Below, in pieces: positions 11,704 through 24,500 of a DNA stretch of 64,000 nucleotides. The position numbers and the translations under genes were made by a program. Source of the DNA: Ifrita kowaldi. Lineage: Eukaryota > Chordata > Aves > Passeriformes > Cinclosomatidae. Every line of letters begins with the position of its first letter. Within the stretch, counting starts at the first letter, position 1. The stretch covers positions 157,975 through 221,974 of the forward strand of contig VZRS01014193.1 of NCBI GenBank assembly GCA_013398055.1, in the 5' to 3' direction. The notes under the pieces were generated by a model. It did not search any database, was not told the DNA's origin, and saw nothing but the letters and a program-made list of their open reading frames with translations.

Positions 11704-11827
11704 CTCCAGTTCCTCATTCTGTCTCTGCAAATCCTCCAGGATGACCTGCAGCTCCTCCTCATCCTCACTCTCGCTTTCACTCTCGGAAGAGTATTCCTCG
11801 GTTTCACTGCGGCCGTGCTGCTGGCGA
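11704..11827 (-). CDS. RALBP1: RALBP1 coding exon, residues 526-567
   Basis: The exon encodes RQQHGRSETEEYSSESESES followed by an acidic run and the coiled-coil start VILEDLQRQNEELE. The Ser/Glu alternation (SSESESESEDEEE) is a likely casein-kinase-type phosphorylation region; that is inference. The first base completes Ser526, split with the exon at 12237-12358. The acceptor is GTCTTTCAG and the donor GAG|GTAAGA. The intron to the next exon is only 237 bp. Confidence 0.93.
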
Positions 11828-12236
11828 CTGAAAGACAAGGACAAATTCCTCTTTAAACACTTTGAGTCTGCCAGAACTGTGGCAACATAAGAGAGTTAAC
11901 TTGCATCCCCTCAATCATCTGCCCATGGTTTAAAAAGCAAAATCAGACTTTCCTTTCAAAGCTTAATTTAATAAAGCAGTGATTTCCTAGGGGGATTCTT
12001 CTAGTGCACGGAGTCAAGTTTCCTTTAGATCGTAATTCCATTGTTAGAACAACAGAAAATATCCTGAAAGATTTAAATTTGTCGAGACTTCAATAAAAAC
12101 AAGTGGCTTTCAACTGTGATGTTCACTGGGTGAGCTTTTAAGTGTGGTTTAGGGTATTGTTTCAGCAAAGCATATTTGTACTTTTAATCCCAGCGTGCTG
12201 TCCTGGCAGGGCTGTGCTATGAGCTGTCCCCTTTAC

Positions 12237-12358
12237 CTTTGTATTTCAGCTATTTCTGCTCGGAGCCGATCTATTTCTTCCTTCTCAGAGGCAATCTGTC
12301 TCCGCAGAAACTGCTCCATGGCCAGCAGCTCTTCTTGCTCTGTTAAAATCTCATTCTC
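12237..12358 (-). CDS. RALBP1: RALBP1 coding exon, residues 486-525
   Basis: The exon encodes ENEILTEQEELLAMEQFLRR then QIASEKEEIDRLRAEIAEIQ, a continuous predicted coiled coil. Phase is 0 at entry and 2 at exit (AG carried to the next exon). The acceptor is CATTGCAG and the donor AAAG|GTAAAG. In mammals this part of RALBP1 lies between the Ral-binding domain and the REPS1-binding tail. Confidence 0.93.
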
Positions 12359-13100
12359 CTGCAATGATCAGATAGTTCACTTAAAGCCTTGACTTTATTT
12401 CCTACAGTAAGTATGAGATGATGCTGTTCTCTGAAATACTTTCAGTGGCAGTGGTTAGCATGTCTGCTTTGAACTCTGATCCATCATGACCTCAAAGCAA
12501 ATAAAAAGTTCAAACCCAACAATGTCTGTTCTGAATCCTCAAGATAATCGCCGTACTGAATAGCTGTGGAGATGACACACCACATCCTGGCATGTTTGGC
12601 TGCCTTTCCTTAAATCACAGGGGAAAGCTCTGGCCAACCAGTAAAATAACTAGAAAAACTGAATTATATGGCTTTGAAAATGAATATAAGGAGGAAAATA
12701 CAGAGGGGAGAAGATCAAAGCTACTGGGGGAAGCAAGAGAAGGCAAAAAAGCCAAAATAGTTGCCTTTTTTCCTTTAATCAGCAGGAAAGCAGTTAACAG
12801 TACTGAACCTGGCTACATTAGGAACTGGTGCTTTCTAAGTACATGAACAACAAATGCCACTTTTTTCTTTCACAGTGTCTTCTTCCTGCTGTTAACGAGT
12901 CTCCTCAGCTCTGGGCTCACTCCTGCAGTCAGCATTCCTTCCCTGCTTCATTGACCATTAAAACAAAGCCTTGTGTTTTAATGGACAGAGACCCCTCTGA
13001 GCCTGCAATGTCCCCACTGCATCAGAAGGGACAAAGGAGTGTTCCATAGATCTGAAATACAAAATACCATCAGGCAAACAGGTAAGTGCCTGCCAGCTAC

Positions 13101-13208
13101 CTGTGCAAGCAGAATATTTATAACTTCTTCGTTCTCATTCATTTCTTCTTTGGAGACATCCTCCTTTGAAAGGCTAGCAATTTCTTGTGCAATTTTTGTC
13201 TCACACTC
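13101..13208 (-). CDS. RALBP1: RALBP1 coding exon, residues 450-485
   Basis: Thirty-six codons encode ECETKIAQEIASLSKEDVSK followed by EEMNENEEVINILLAQ, a helical acidic segment just after the Ral-binding domain. It is bounded by TCTGGCAG on the acceptor side and CAG|GTAGCT on the donor side, phase 0 at both ends, so skipping this exon would keep the frame. Confidence 0.93.
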
Positions 13209-13714
13209 CTGCCAGAGAAAGAAAACAACATTTAAAAGGACAAGCTTCCCTGGTCACTGTATTTACTCTAAAAATTATTTTTTGGAATGTATTATTTTCC
13301 AAATTTAGAACCACCACCACAGTTGTCTTCCAAATTTTAAGCATGGTCTGTCCCATCTGTGGGACATAAAAATAGTTTTAAAAACACTTCTCGAGTTTGT
13401 TAACCTCGAGTCTTGCAGTAATTCCTCTTGGTACTCCAGGACTCAGTGTTTGCCAGGGCATGTGCTCACTTAAAATATTGAGTTTTTCATCACACACACA
13501 TATTTTTTGTGAACAGCTGTGAAGATCTCCCTGTCCCTAGGGAAAGCCAGCTAAGCAGAAAACACAATTGCTTGTCAGGCTTGTACAGTTAAGATGAGAA
13601 AATCTGCAGCAAAGAAGATTGAAAGGTGGTTTGATTAACTGGGTGCCTCTGCACTGTTAAGAATTAGGGATCCACGATTTAGATGTCTGGCCAATAAACT
13701 GAAAAGCTACCCAC

Positions 13715-13846
13715 CTGTCTCTTAGCTTCTCTTAGTTTCCTCTTAAGAGCTGTTAAGATTCTTTGCACCTCCCAGAGTCTCTCTTCTTTGGATAAGTCTT
13801 TTATCCCTGCCTGCAAGTCTCTGTGTAAACAGTTCAGAAGGAACTC
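13715..13846 (-). CDS. RALBP1: RALBP1 coding exon, residues 406-449 (Ral-binding domain)
   Basis: Forty-four codons encode EFLLNCLHRDLQ, then AGIKDLSKEERLWEVQRILT and ALKRKLREAKRQ. This is most of the minimal Ral-binding domain, about residues 393-446 in human RALBP1, a two-helix coiled-coil hairpin that binds GTP-loaded RALA and RALB. Residues 418-425 read AGIKDLSK; the human protein has GGIKDLSK here, reported as one of two ATP-binding motifs of the protein (known as RLIP76 in the transport literature). The Ala is clear in the codons CAG GCA GGG. Acceptor CCTTCTAG, donor CAG|GTGGGT, phase 0 at both ends. Confidence 0.95.
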
Positions 13847-14314
13847 CTAGAAGGATTGCCAAAGAAATTGTGTTTATTATATTGTACCAGGGCAGATTGA
13901 AAAGGAAGGTCTTTTTGGCTTTGTAGCAACAGGCTGGGAGTTCTTGTTTTCAAAGCTTGACATGTCCATGAACAAGTGTTAACACACACCCAGCACAGAT
14001 CCAGAGCCAGCTGAAGAGCAGCACTAAAGAAACCACCCCCCCTAATGTGTTCTCCTGACCTTCCTTCCATGACAAAAGTACTGACCTACATAGCAAAGCA
14101 CTCCACGGATGACATAGCTATGAGCATCACAAGACAGTAACAACTTTCCACACATGAAAAAGGAAAGGAAATCATCAAGCTCTTCCCAGTGGTCTCCATG
14201 ACAGGATAATTGCAATGGAATTAAAGAGTACGTTACAAATTTAGGAGAATTTATTACTGAATGTATAAAAGCCAGGGCAAAGACAAACAGAAAAACACTC
14301 AAGTAATTGCCAAC

Positions 14315-14476
14315 CTGTCGCCTGATTTCTTCTTTGATGCTCTCCTGTGTTTCTGGAAGTGCTGGCATTGTTGCCATATTTGACCAGCGAAGAGGTTTTG
14401 TCACCTGCTTGAGGGTCACATTCCCAAAGAACTCTTGAACATGTGTAAAAAACACATACAGGACACGGTTGCTGAT
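14315..14476 (-). CDS. RALBP1: RALBP1 coding exon, residues 352-405 (end of RhoGAP domain)
   Basis: Fifty-four codons encode ISNRVLYVFFTHVQEFFGNV, then TLKQVTKPLRWSNMATMPAL and PETQESIKEEIRRQ. The first part closes the RhoGAP fold (about residues 192-380 in human); the end begins the first helix of the Ral-binding domain. Acceptor CTTTGCAG, donor CAG|GTTGGC, phase 0 at both ends. Confidence 0.94.
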
Positions 14477-15908
14477 CTGCAAAGGACGGAGAGACAGGAC
14501 ACTGGTTAAGATGATTTATTCACATCATCTTTATCTGTAAAGGACAGTGTTGCTCTCCAGAAACAGCAGCCTTTAGTACACCTTTCTGAGAGCCACAGTC
14601 ATGCCAGTTTGTCTTTAGAGATTAAAATCTGGATAAAAAATTGTCTTTACCTTGAACAATGCAGTGCTGGCCTCAAGGAATCACTTCACTGTCTCTCTTA
14701 CCTGTGCATCTGAGGCATTTTCATACTAAACTCTGCATCTTCACATCTCTTAACTTACCAGAATTATTTCCATCACTGGTAGATGCAGAAACGCATTACG
14801 TCTCTCTTTGTACACAGGTAAAGGTGGTTAGTAAGAGGGAACACCAACCCTACTGTGTTATGCTTGGTGGATGGCTACGCCTTCTCTCTCCTCCCCCAAC
14901 CTCTAAGTATTCTCTACAGCTTCTCTCTCAGATAACTTAACATAGTAGAAGAAAGTTGAGTGAAAGCATCTTTCACTGTATTTCTTGTTTGAACCAGAGA
15001 CAGAAGCAAGTCTATTTATTTTGATACTCTATCTTCCATTAAAATTTTAAAAATTATCCTGAAACAAATATTAGAGTTCTGTCACTACCTGCACTTCAAT
15101 TGCTAAGATCTAGTTACCAACAAAACATGATTGGGCCTGCATTGTTTTACCCTAATTGTTACTTCTTTTCCTGGCTAGAGAGGTGTCTGGCACAGCAAAA
15201 GAGCCATGAATAACACCCGGCCCTTTTGCTACTGGGCCTCCACCTGGACTCTTAATTATAAAGTCAGGCTTCTCTAACTTTGGGGTTTGCTCTAGAAGAC
15301 CCACACCCAATAATGCCATGTTTTCATCATGCACAGGACTAATTCTGAGCTGTATTTAATTAAATATTTCCAAGATGTCTATTAAGGAATCAAGCAATCC
15401 AGAAACCACAAAATCTTACTGGAAAACCAAGTCAGTTGTTATTCTCCAGCCGTTTGGCTGCAGACACCAAAGCCATTTTACCTAAGTCACTACTGCACCA
15501 GGAAGATCTGTGTGCAGGACAGGGTTCATTAGCTTGATATTAAAATTAAGCAACAGTATCTTCACTAAATTATCACTGACCAAAAGCCCACAGAAATTGT
15601 ATATCTGTATGAATTATTGAACAAATTCAACATTAAATGACTTCTGTTCATGATAGAACTGAAAGGCAGCAGTCTTTGTAACACTCTGATAATAACCCAA
15701 ATATCAGACCCACAGTATGCAAGCCCACATGCAGAAAGCCTTTTGTTCCCCTTTCCCAGCATTTCGGGTTCCTGAGGCATAAAGAGGAGCTGTAATTTAG
15801 CTAAACTGTATCAGGCAATACCCAATTCCCACCTGCAAAAGGATTCCTACAAAGAAGTTTTTCTTGAGCTGCAGTTCTGCTCTAAGCCTTGCTGCGTGGT
15901 GCACGTAC

Positions 15909-16258
15909 CTGGACAGTAGGGCTGAGCACTATAGAAATATTCTGGATGTTCATTTTTGTTTCCAGTTCCTTTGCAATAACATGGTCCATATGCACAATCA
16001 GCCAAGAAATCAGGAGATGGTTACACTCTGGCAGCTCTTTCAGCAGCCTCTGGCACTCCTGAACTTTCTCAGCCTCTGTGCTCTTTCCACAAGCGTCTTC
16101 AAAGCGGGGCATGAGCTCTTTGGTAAGCAGATTTTCGGGCAGTTCCCGTAGGTACTGTTTGAGCAAGCTGGCGACTGTATTGGGCTCATATTCTTCCAGG
16201 TTCGGAGATTCTTCGCGATCATAGGCTGCCTTCAGCTCATCAACTTTTGATTTTATTC
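15909..16258 (-). CDS. RALBP1: RALBP1 coding exon, residues 235-351 (RhoGAP core)
   Basis: This exon encodes most of the RhoGAP domain, starting GIKSKVDELKAAYDREE and ending KMNIQNISIVLSPTVQ. The invariant Lys of the RhoGAP family is K268 in VASLLKQYLRELP, and the conserved helix LLKELPECNHLLISWLIVH and the NIQNISIVLSPT block are intact. RhoGAP domains speed GTP hydrolysis on Rho-family G proteins, here CDC42 and RAC1. The exon enters in phase 1 (G|GA for Gly235) after TTTTAAG and leaves in phase 0 at CAG|GTACGT. No inactivating change is seen, so the GAP should be active. Confidence 0.95.
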
Positions 16259-18060
16259 CTTAAAATAGTTAGATCAAAAATTAAGAGAAATTTCGACTGT
16301 AAATGTCTACATTTAAACTTTTTTTTTTTTGAGATGCATTTATTTCACTTCTCCTTACAATTTAAGCTAATTGAGAAACACCTTTTAAAAGTTTTCCACA
16401 TGTAACAAAGTGAAAATCGTGACTCAAAATTATATGATCACTGGGTTCTAAAAGCACTGATTACTCCTATGAAGCAAAACCACAGCACTGCCAGAGCTCT
16501 GAATCAGAACTGGTGCCAGCATTCCCTTTCATCAAGGAACATAAAATAGTGCGAGGAAAGGTTGGGTAACTTAACATCAATTGGGTATCTGCATTAAGCT
16601 TCTTTCTGGCTGTTCAATTATCCATCCGTAAGCCAAGCAACAAATATGTTATTAGTTCAGATACTGTGCAACGAGCTCTACCTGTAACAGCTTTCCTTTG
16701 TCAAAACAAACCCCACACTTTTTAATTTCCAGATTTCCAGCTGGCCCTCCTCAGCAGAGGAATCTCACACAGGATCGTCGATTTGAGGCACAGCATGAAT
16801 AAAAGTGTGTTCACATAATTATTCAACCCAGCCAAGATTTTCTGCAAGGTGTTAGTATAACTCAGTGACATTCCAATCTTCCTAAACTTGGGGAAATTTC
16901 ATTCTTGCAGCTCAAACACCCACTTGGGTTACACCAACTTGGTGCACAGCCCTGGCTTGGCTCATACTCAATAAGCACAACTGGGCACACTCAGCCCCTG
17001 GAAAATGCCAGGAAAACATGCTCAGTTTCATGGCCAAAATGAGCCATCACAACAGCTGCAGGCTGCTAAACCATGGCAGTGCTCTCTCTGAGCTCTCAAT
17101 TTAAACAATCCTACATGCACAAGAGGGAGCTGTTGCACTGGAGAACACTTACAAAGGACAGAGCAGAAGTTATTTAAGGAAAACACACCTGTGAAAATTC
17201 CCAACAGATCGTGTCTAAAAAAACAAGCAACCAAAATGTTTCACTAGGCAGGATGAAGCAACTGCTTAAGGTGCTGCAGTATTTCTGCATGCCTACCAAA
17301 CACCATGCAGATGGACAGCATGAAGACAGCTAATGAAGCCTTTAGAATCATTTAATTACTGGTTTACAGTGCTGGGTAACTTGACTCAAAATGCTTTTCC
17401 TGAAATTCCTTTCCTTGCTTGTTCTTGTCCCCTCCAATGTACCCACAGAAGTACTTGCACAAGCTGCATTTCTGGTGCAGCTCACAAATAAAGGGACTGT
17501 TTTGTCTAACATGACTAAAACTGAGGTTTCACTTATGTAAGCTGGTGTTACACAACTACCACAGTTAATTAGCTGCTATTGCTAAGCTTAAACAGTGAAA
17601 CTTTTATTTTCTGCTTATTAGCAAATTTGTTGAAAGAAAAGAAGCTTTCAAGAAAAAAATATACAATGGGAGTAACTGGAAAAAGCAACTTAGTTGGAAG
17701 CATAAGTGATAAAATGGTTATAGCTCATCATTGCTTTTGAAATCAGCTACCGTTGTATTTCTAAAGCAGAAGAAAAAGAAGTCAAGTTGGCCATACTAAC
17801 ACATTTTATTCACTGCTACCATCCCATGACAAAAGGCCAAAACAGGTGTGTTTTTACTGCCATTAAGCAGTACCACCACATTACCAATTTTTCTGGTACT
17901 TCAGACCTACAAGTTCGCTTAAATTTGGCTACCTGATTACCTTTTGGATAATTAATAGAGCTGTAAACAGAGTATGTAGATGTTGGAAGTGATAAAATAA
18001 TAAGAAAATTGCAAGTAAAGAGCTTAGGAACCTGTGTGCATGTCAGTGTGCCCAGAGTAC
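16259..18060 (-). other. RALBP1: RALBP1 intron inside the RhoGAP domain
   Basis: This intron of 1.8 kb splits the Gly235 codon just after the arginine finger. It is AT-rich; it has a T-run at 16319-16331. Nothing else is recognised. Confidence 0.85.
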
Positions 18061-18519
18061 CTGAAACTCTGTAGATGCCTTCACATTTCATGCCATACTT
18101 CTCTACGTAATCTATACATTCACGGAAAACTGCTGGCAGGCGGATGCCATCATACATCATGGTCCTGTCTACTGCATCAGACAAAGGAATGCCAAACACG
18201 GGTCTGTGACTTGGAACATCCACTTGAGGTATCTCTGTCTCTTGAATTGGCTTTTTCTTTTTCTTCTTCTCTTTCCACTGTTTTACAACATCTGCTGCAG
18301 TTAAGTCTTTTGACTTTTTCTCTTTGTGTTTGTCTTCCTTATGTTTTTCTTCCTTGTGTTTTTCATCTTTGGGCTTCTCTTTTATTTTAAAATCCTTTTC
18401 CTTCTTTTTGGAAAAGCTGGGTTTCTTGAAGACATGTATCCCCTTGGACCGCTTCAACTTGGAAGGACTTTCAGCTTCATCACCGGAACTGTCCTCTTGA
18501 AACGCAGCGTAACCTTCCG
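18061..18519 (-). CDS. RALBP1: RALBP1 coding exon, residues 82-234 (Lys-rich region, start of RhoGAP)
   Basis: The split codon A|CG gives Thr82 and the exon reads TEGYAAFQEDSSGDEAESPS, then a long Lys/Glu-rich stretch, then the RhoGAP start. The catalytic arginine finger is R232 in GIYRVS, at the same number as in human. The sequence PVFGIPLSDAVDRTMMYDGI and LPAVFRECIDYVEKYG is typical of the family. A pentapeptide repeat (KHKEE, KHKED, KHKEK) lies at about residues 135-149, and a Lys run (EKKKKKKP) at about 165-172. Acceptor CCAACAG, donor TCAG|GTACTC. The Lys-rich part is probably disordered and membrane- or nucleus-directing; that is inference. Confidence 0.94.
18320..18361 (-). repeat. 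RALBP1: in-frame 15-bp coding repeat (KHKE[E/D/K])
   Basis: On the minus strand three successive units read AAACACAAGGAAGAA, AAACATAAGGAAGAC and AAACACAAAGAG. The third is partial. They encode KHKEE, KHKED and KHKE. The unit is a multiple of three, so copy-number change would keep the RALBP1 frame. Confidence 0.85.
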
Positions 18520-21500
18520 CTGTTGGGCAAAGCAGGAGAAGGGAAGGGGACAGCTGTAAGTCTGTTTACTTTCCAGACAGCAACAACAAGAAGTTGCACG
18601 TAAGGAGGAGAGAGAAGAAGCAACATGAATTAAAAAACAGTGCCTGTCTGACTCCTCAGAGGGTTTTCTTTAGTTGTTACACACTCGAGTGGACAAGGAT
18701 TACATCAAGTTGCGTAATTACATCAAAGATAAGCCACAGAGCTCCTGAACAATCTAAACAATGAATACTTTATATACTTACTCATAATGGCAATGTCCAT
18801 CTTATGGGCTAGATTCCCATCTAATAGTCAAGGAAATGCAAAATAAAAACAACTGTCTGGCAACTTCTCTATGTTCCTGTAATCAACAGTATAAGAGTTG
18901 CTGTTAAGGATCATCTACTGCATACACAGAAGTCTAACAAATTTCAATTAACAACAAACTAAACTCCAGCCACTTAAAACCCCAATCCTTTTCCAGAATA
19001 TTATGAATTTAAAGACAGGTATGAAGTTAATAAAGTTTCAGCCTCAAATAAAATACAAAAAAACCACCCCAAATCAAAACAAAAAAAGCACTAGCACACT
19101 TACTTTTCACTAGATGAATAACACAATTCCAGTAACACTAGCACAACACCTGCCCATGAAGGTGCAGATTTGCCTTAAAAAGCACATGGGAGAGATTCAA
19201 ACAAGTCCCTGGGCTGAGCACACTGTTCCAGCAGCAAAAGTCCAAGTGCCGTCTAAAACATGCACCAGATGCTTTTAAGTCACTACGCCTCTGCAGCCGG
19301 CCCTGCCTCACCTTCAGGCAAGAACACAAAAGTCTTTAAAGGTGGATTACAAAAAAACCCCAACCAACACACCAACAAAAAAACAACCCACAAACAAACC
19401 CAGCAACATGCAATCCAACACAACTTCCAAGTCCACTAATTCTAATTTTACATACACAGTACCCCATATAAGACAGGTAAGCCTGAAACCTGGTCAACAA
19501 AGGTGACATTTGACATGCCACCTGCACCAGCCAGGTCCCCCAAGGCAGTGGGCAGCAAGCCCCCATTGTAACAGACCCTTTGAGGCCCTTTCACTACCTA
19601 CAGGCAGAGCCTCTGCTCATGTGAGGCAGCACCAACAGCCAAGTGCTCTTGCTGCCTGAATAGTTTTGGGTAGATGAAAATTACCCCCTTAGATAATATG
19701 AGAGCACATCATGCATGAGACTATAGGCTATAATTTTTTCCAAGTGAAAAATCTGCAGAAGAATCAGGGAACATTCAGTCTTTCATCCTTCCAATTTTGA
19801 ACTATACCAGACTGCAGAGTTTCTCAGCATTATTTCAGCACATACAAGAACTGTCTCTATTTTGAAGCCTCCTCAACTGCTCTGTAGAAGATAGCTTTTA
19901 ACAGTCAAACAAATATAAGAAATGTATTAAAGCATGGAACTACCATAAAATAATTACGATTGTTGGATCAGCTCAGTCTTTGCAGCTGGGACTCTTCCCT
20001 AGGACTGCCAAACACACACTTTCATAAAAGACTGAAAAAGACTGTGTAGCTGTTCCTGTCCAAGTGGATTTTAATATAAAAATGCAAACATTAACTGGAG
20101 GACAACCAGCAGCCAGGTCTCCTCCTCCCTGCTTACTGGCTATGTCATTTACTGGTTTTTGTAAACTAAACCCAGAAATGGGTAAGAAAACCTGCAGTGC
20201 ACAAACCAAGGATCCAAATCTCACTCTGGTACAGAAGGAACTGCAGATGCACCAGCTCTACAGCACAAAGGAGGAGCACACATCTCCACTGTGTTTTATG
20301 AGAACGAGACAGGGCTGGCACCAAGGTTCAAGACGGAATTCAGAGACGTAATTTCCAAACAGAAAGCCAGATCTTTCCCAGACAGAGGCCAGAACAATCT
20401 GCCCTCAGTCTTTTCTGCTGGGTAGTTGTGACAGCTCCCAGTCACACAGCATGGGGTTCCCACATGCACATCAGAAGTGTCAGCAGTGGGACCCAAGCTG
20501 GGAGGTCGGTGCCACCAACAGAGCCCTGCTCACATGTCCCAACACTCCACACTGCAACACAAGCCCCAGTGCCTTCCTAGATCTGTGGTAATGCAATGCC
20601 AGCAAGAGAACATTACTGAAACTGGTATTTCTTGAATTCACGAGAAGGCATGAAGGAGCAAGTTAAATACAAACCCAGCCTTTTAAAATTTGTCTCAGTA
20701 ACATAAGTCAACAAAGTTTAGAAATATATACTAATACAGATTCACACAGAGAGGGTTTATACCAAGAGAGGGTTTGCATGTCTCTCAAGAATAGCCTGAT
20801 TTTCTTTACTATATTTTTGGTTATAAAATTGCTGTATCCCTTTCACCAATGATACAATATATTGACATATAAACAAATTTATACAGAAGAAAAATTTCCA
20901 AAAGTGCTCGACAAATCAGGTAATTTTCAATATGGAAAGACTATTACCTAGGGTTTAGTAAACTGGTATTTCTGTTCACTGTTTCCTCTAAGACTTTCAG
21001 TACTAATAGTCCCAATTTTCCCATCACTCTGTGTCAGTGACATTTTCCTCCATCTATATGAGAACAGTACTACTGTAATAAATACTCCAATTTCACCAGC
21101 ATAATGACAGAGTATAATCTACCAGTTCCTTCTGTTAGACCTTCCTTCCATAAGCATGCCTTCGTTGCAGTTATTTTAAATGTAATGCTTCAAGTATGGC
21201 CCTTATCTTACTGAGAAATATGAAAAACCCTTATAAAAATAATAAAAGAATTTTCCTGTGTTACTCTGGCAAAATCTAGTTTACAGACTTATAATCTTTG
21301 TCATGCAGAGAGGCCACTGTTTCTATCAGTCTGCATACTTGGGAATACTTCTGCATTCTCACAACGAAGCCATGAAGTCATGTCATAGTATTTATTGTTA
21401 ACTCCAAGGGTGGCATTATGCAGAACTACCACTTATCAAACCTATTGCAAGAGACATTTTGTCCATCAGGTCTCTGATGGGTTTTTAAGCAATTTATAAC

Positions 21501-24500
21501 TCTACAGCTGATTTGGCTCCCCAGGGAAATCTGCAGCATCTGTAATTAACTCACTGAAAGAAAACATGGATGGCTTTTACATATGAAAGAATTAGTAGGT
21601 CAAATATGACTGAAGTGCAATGCAAGCATTAGTTACCTAATGCCAGTCTGTCAGAGGGATTGCCATCAGATTGTAACAGCATTTCTAAATAAAATTAAGA
21701 CACATGAATGCACAATGAACTTGGGTAAATGGCTTCTGCTTCCTCTCCTTGCCCACGAGATGCATTTTTATTATCAACAGAAACTTCTACCTTACAGACA
21801 TTACCAAGACTCACTATCCAACTTTCAATTAGATCAGTTTGTCTTCAATACTCATTTGACTCACTGATGTGAGCACAGCACTCCCAAACAAATTCTGCAT
21901 TCAGATTACTCTGTAGCACTGTGCCAGCAGAGCAAATGAAGCTGAAATAAGAAATTTGTCTTACTTTATTTTGATTTAAAATAGTCACTGGCATTGAAAG
22001 GCAGACTTTTAAACTATCTGCAAATGGTGCTTAGCTAGATAAATACACAGTGGCATATAGAGATACACAGTGATTTGTCAGCAGAACAGAATGTAGCAAC
22101 ACATCCTATTTATCCCAAAGACAAACCCTGATATGAAGAGCCTCTGATCTTTATCAGCGTAGAAAATTCTAATAACTTCTTAGTCTGTAGAGCTGAAAAC
22201 TCTATTCAGAGCTTCTCCACACACCAGATCAGTAAAAATAATGTTTTGTTTGGTTTCAGCCCTCATCTACATTCCAAAAGAACAAACAGGACCCCCTGCC
22301 CAACACATTAAGGATCTGGTCTTCAAAAATATTTCCTGAAATTTCCAGAAGAGTTCATACCAATGATACTACTATCCTTTCACGTGATAGCTTAGTACAA
22401 TTCAAACAATCCTCCATTTTCCCGAGAATTATATAAAGAAAATCAAGATTATTCTAAACAAAAAAATCCTAGCTGAATATGGAACCCATCCTGTCCAACA
22501 GCATCAATCCCAGAAGTAAAATGAATAAGCAGAGTAAGATCTACTACACACAGACTCTTTATCTACAGAAATTCTAATGGGTAGAAGAGCTTCTTCAGAA
22601 GTATTTCCTTGTAACATTTTTCTTCTGCAAGGAACTGGGTATTTTATGGCTTTATCAACACGTGATTAGTGACAGGTGGTTAAACGTTTTCAAAAATCAA
22701 TTACAGTAGTTGCTGTCTCAGATAATCCATTACTGCTTAACACAGATCCATTTTTGCTCTCCTGCTGTCACAGGACAAGTTCTGTTTGAGTCAGGGAACA
22801 GATCTGGTTTAAAACTATGCCAGTAAAAAGAAAATTCCTTTTAATCCCTAGTAAATCCCCTAATCTAACTCACTCTACAGCCAACCAACACCCAGTCTAT
22901 CACAGAAGAGTGGAGAATAAAAATTAGTGGCTGAAACATTTTTCCAGGAACTGAATTCCACATAAAAAACAATATTCCATTGAATTTTCCATTAATTCCA
23001 AAACATTTTTAGCGTGTTTCCCCCAGAATAATTGCTGTGTACTATTAGGTTACTGCCACTAACATGAAAAAACCAAATCATTAAATAACTATAAATATAT
23101 CTATATAAAAAATACAGAAAAAGATATTTTGCTAGCATACAGAAATGCTTTTTTGATATAGGTGATAATAATGAAGCTAAGAGTGCATTACTCTTGCAGA
23201 AATTATTTACCTGAAAAGCAAAACCGAGTAACTTTGGGATATTTATCCTTCCCTGCTGCTCTTCAAGCACTTCTGAAGTTTACATTTAGAGTATTAGCAA
23301 AATAGCTCAAGATTTTTGTGGGATTAGATACAGTTTCAGGTGTGAGGATGACCTTGTCATTAGGTCACTAATATTGCAAGTTCAACAAACACTCACTCTG
23401 TCACAATGTAATGTCAACTTGTCTTTTTTTTCACTGACATGTTCAGTTATATTTGTTTATGTTTGTTTATGTCCCAAACTGCATGATCATGGCAGGTTGT
23501 GCACTGTTCAAAACCAAAGCAGGTAGCCAGAAAAAATGAAAAGAAACAATCTGAAGACACACAAGAGAATTTAAAAGGTGAAATTAAATGAAGAATCAAA
23601 AGTATGGGAGGAATAAAAAAGGCCAGATCTGGAAGGAAAACTCTTAAAATCAACCATGATAAGCAACTGTACAGAACACTTGTAATTTAGACAGGTAAAA
23701 TGTCTGTTGAGGGCATATTTATAATATTGATTATTTTTGGACTATATGAGATATACTGAAAGCTTGGTATGTAACTTACTCTTCTATTTGAATGGCAATT
23801 ATATGACAGACGTGTATTAGGGCCAAGAAATGCTGAATGCCTTTTACATTAGCACTGCAAGAGACGATTTGGTTCTTCCCATGTTTTGCATTTTTGTATT
23901 CTTTGAGGATTTTTTCATACCTTTAAAGTTTCTTTTAAGTAACAAAAATTGCTTTACATCAGCTATAAAATGTGTTGCAATCCTTGTGGAAGAAAACAGT
24001 TGCAGTGCTGATGTGCACAGACCTGTGTGGATTTGCTGAAGTAGCATTTTTCCTCCTAAACAACAGCCTTCAGCTACACTATCACCATGAGACATCCTGA
24101 ATTCCATACAAAGAAACCCACACGATGCATAATGTTGGTCTCTACCAGTTCCAGATTTAGAGGTGTGCAATGCAGAGCTCTAACAGAAAGCTGGACAGTA
24201 AAAAAGCAACTACTGATAGCCTGAATTTAGACCTATCCAATCAATACCAAATTTTCATTGCCAATCCAGTAATCTGTATTAGGTCAATAATGTTTACATT
24301 ACAGAAAATCACTGAGGAATCACTTTTCTTAAAACCTGTAGGAATTTCAGATGTTGGTTTTAATTTGAGGATGTGTTTTTGAGTTACAGTATTCTTTAGG
24401 CACACGGTTTTTAGTTAAAACAGCAACAGCCCTTCTAAACTGTGGTAGAAACAATTCCTGCATTCCAGGAAACTGGTTTGATTAAAAGCAGTGCAGTGAC

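Noticed and set aside
16319..16331. T-run near the RhoGAP intron end, considered as a SINE or retropseudogene tail
   Set aside because: There is no associated body or target-site duplication; it is a plain homopolymer near the acceptor side of the gene.
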